Part shown: positions 34,670 to 35,964 of the stretch, piece by piece
How the letters are laid out: every line of letters begins with the position of its first letter
Numbering within the stretch: position 1 is the stretch's first letter
DNA from: Bacteroidales bacterium Bact_08
GTDB taxonomy: Bacteria; Bacteroidota; Bacteroidia; Bacteroidales; UBA932
DNA: 35,964 nt
Reading direction: 5' to 3'
Assembly (NCBI GenBank): GCA_001603425.1
Contig: LUYZ01000060.1
Coordinates: 1-35,964, forward strand
The notes under the pieces: model-generated
Databases searched by the model: none
What the model saw: only the letters and a program-made list of their open reading frames with translations
Told to the model about the DNA's origin: nothing
Program-made: the position numbers and the translations under genes

Positions 34670-35870
34670 AATTATAGTTCCCAAATAGAAGTAAAGCTAC
34701 AATTAGTGTTATTATAACATTGAACATTTGAGCTATTAAAAAAGTCAATGTATAAAGACGATTCTCTTTTCCAAATACCTTCTTAAAATCGGTCTCTAGT
34801 CCTATTGAGACAAATGCTATAGAAAATAGAGTCTCTCTTAAGCCTCTTGCGCTTCCTGATAGAGATTTAGCGGTATCTATGTCTAATAAAAAACTAAAGA
34901 CAATAGATGCTGCAATGAAGCCTAGAACAAATTTTGGAAATCTTTCCCACAGTACAGAAGCCGAAGGTCTAATATCATTTTTTGTACCTTTAATTGACCA
35001 ATAAATAGAAATAGCAAATGCAGCAACTCCTAGTAGAACATTTTGGGCAGATTTGATGATTACACTCTGAGATTCTGCTATCTCTCCTAAAAATTTCCCT
35101 GAGGCAACAACTGCTCCAGTTGTGTCTATAGTTCCTCCTAGCCATGCTCCAGCTACTTCTTGCGATAACCCCATAAGCTGTGATAAAAATGGCATAATAT
35201 ACATCATGGGAATGGCCACCACAAGAACTATAGATATTACAAATGACAGTTTTTTATTATCTCCTTTTATTGCTCCACATGTAGCTATTGCTGCTGATAC
35301 GCCACAAATTGAGACGGCGCTAGAAAGCATAATCCCCATCTCTTGATCTACTCCCAATTTTTTTGCTAGCCAAAAGGTAAAATACCATACAGATATTACA
35401 ACAATAAGTGCTTGTATCATTCCATATGCTCCAGCCTTAACAATTTCTCCAAAAAGAATAGATGAGCCAAGAATAACAAGCCCTGCTTTTATGTAGAATT
35501 CGCTTTTTGCTGCAGGTTCAACCCATTTAGGAAGACCAATGGAGTTTCTAATAATCAGGCCTATTGCTACTGAAAAAAATACAGACTCTAGTCCTATCTT
35601 TTTAATCCCAGAGATAGAACTTATATATTGAGAAAGATATGCAATAGCAAAAATAAAGATAAAGCCTAAGGCAAACATACGTATTTTATTACCTAGAACT
35701 TTAAGACCAATTGCAGATAGACCTCCAATTAATAGTAGTTTTATTATCTCTTGAGATATCTTAGAGAGTTGTTTGAATTGAGGAAAACAGATTACCAAAG
35801 TTAAGAGGGTTGCTCCCATTATTGTAGAGAGCCAGTCTTCACTCCTAAATTGTTTTATAAAATCTTTCAT
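34653..35870 (-). CDS. YeiH-family putative sulfate exporter (UPF0324)
   Basis: A 405-residue integral inner-membrane protein with about ten helices. It matches the YeiH/Cons_hypoth698 family, annotated as putative sulfate exporters. Visible markers are VFFSVAIGLIIRN, SSAVSICGVSAAIATCGAIKG, the AWLGGTIDTTGAVVASG segment and the final FVSIGLETDFKKV. Function is predicted only. It faces the arginine operon tail to tail, and its promoter carries a long perfect palindrome. Confidence 0.85.
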   Translation of the reverse strand: MKDFIKQFRSEDWLSTIMGATLLTLVICFPQFKQLSKISQEIIKLLLIGGLSAIGLKVLGNKIRMFALGFIFIFAIAYLSQYISSISGIKKIGLESVFFSVAIGLIIRNSIGLPKWVEPAAKSEFYIKAGLVILGSSILFGEIVKAGAYGMIQALIVVISVWYFTFWLAKKLGVDQEMGIMLSSAVSICGVSAAIATCGAIKGDNKKLSFVISIVLVVAIPMMYIMPFLSQLMGLSQEVAGAWLGGTIDTTGAVVASGKFLGEIAESQSVIIKSAQNVLLGVAAFAISIYWSIKGTKNDIRPSASVLWERFPKFVLGFIAASIVFSFLLDIDTAKSLSGSARGLRETLFSIAFVSIGLETDFKKVFGKENRLYTLTFLIAQMFNVIITLIVALLLFGNYNFSFGF

Positions 35871-35886
35871 AAATTATCTTTTAGGA

Positions 35887-35894
35887 CAAATATA
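35887..35894 (-). promoter_or_regulatory. -7 box of the yeiH-like gene
   Basis: The minus strand reads TATATTTG, an exact TAnnTTTG match, about 16 bases upstream of the ATG at 35870. Its first two bases belong to the adjacent palindrome. Confidence 0.5.
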
Positions 35895-35930
35895 GCATAA
35901 ATTAGTAAAAACGTTTACTAATTTATGCTA
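35893..35930. promoter_or_regulatory. Perfect 38-base palindrome at the yeiH promoter
   Basis: Left arm TAGCATAAATTAGTAAA (35893-35909) and right arm TTTACTAATTTATGCTA (35914-35930) pair without mismatch around AACG. It overlaps the -7 box and covers the place where a -33 element should be, which fits an operator. On the plus strand it is followed by TTTAAATATTTTTTT, so a terminator for a neighbouring transcript is the main alternative. Confidence 0.55.
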
Positions 35931-35964
35931 TTTAAATATTTTTTTAATAATCTATTTTTAATGT

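Noticed and set aside
1-35964. Mobile elements, CRISPR arrays, defence genes, tRNA or rRNA
   Set aside because: No transposase, integrase, terminal repeats, regularly spaced repeats or structural RNA sequence was seen; genes are ordinary metabolic and transport families.

Overview
The window is an AT-rich piece of a Bacteroidetes chromosome, most likely order Bacteroidales. The evidence is a SusC/SusD pair, a DUF5018 lipoprotein, LSSC-type lipoboxes, arginine codons dominated by AGA, promoter -7 boxes of the Bacteroidetes TAnnTTTG type, and an arginine operon encoding the N-succinylornithine type of transcarbamylase known from Bacteroides fragilis. I saw no rRNA, tRNA, CRISPR array, insertion sequence or phage gene. 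Coding density is high and no gene-free stretch exceeds 300 bases.

Region 1 (1-20.6 kb) is a polysaccharide utilisation locus (PUL). On the left are a NamZ-like (DUF1343/GH171) exo-N-acetylmuramidase and a convergent sodium:solute symporter plus ROK regulator/kinase unit. A divergent promoter region of about 280 bases separates this from a long plus-strand run: GHL10 glycoside hydrolase, SusC, SusD, DUF5018 lipoprotein, second GHL10 lipoprotein, DUF4434 protein, RnBP-type GlcNAc 2-epimerase, a metallophosphoesterase/FAD-oxidoreductase fusion, and a two-domain SGNH esterase. The muramidase family, the GHL10 family (which includes the denuded-peptidoglycan hydrolase DigH), the N-acetylhexosamine epimerase and the ROK protein together suggest an amino-sugar substrate. 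Peptidoglycan glycan strands are my leading hypothesis, but this is inference.

Region 2 (20.6-26.4 kb, minus strand) reads from right to left as an OPT-family transporter, a ZIP metal transporter and peptidase T, apparently a peptide/metal uptake and tripeptide-cleavage unit. A GT39/ArnT-like membrane glycosyltransferase follows.

Region 3 (26.4-34.7 kb, plus strand) is a compact eight-gene arginine operon: GNAT acyltransferase, argG, argC, argD, argF', argB, argE-like, argH. Most junctions overlap or nearly touch. Ahead of it I find a 22-codon reading frame absent from the ORF track. It ends in an arginine-rich tail, starts a few bases after a perfect -7 box, and is followed by mutually exclusive hairpins. 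I read it as an arginine leader peptide/attenuator whose mRNA may be leaderless.

Region 4 (34.65-35.96 kb, minus strand) is a YeiH-type putative sulfate exporter convergent with argH. Its promoter carries a perfect 17-base-arm palindrome.

Three starts in the ORF track (symporter, DUF5018 protein, argF') are TTG artefacts. The ATG just downstream is better in each case and I have used it.
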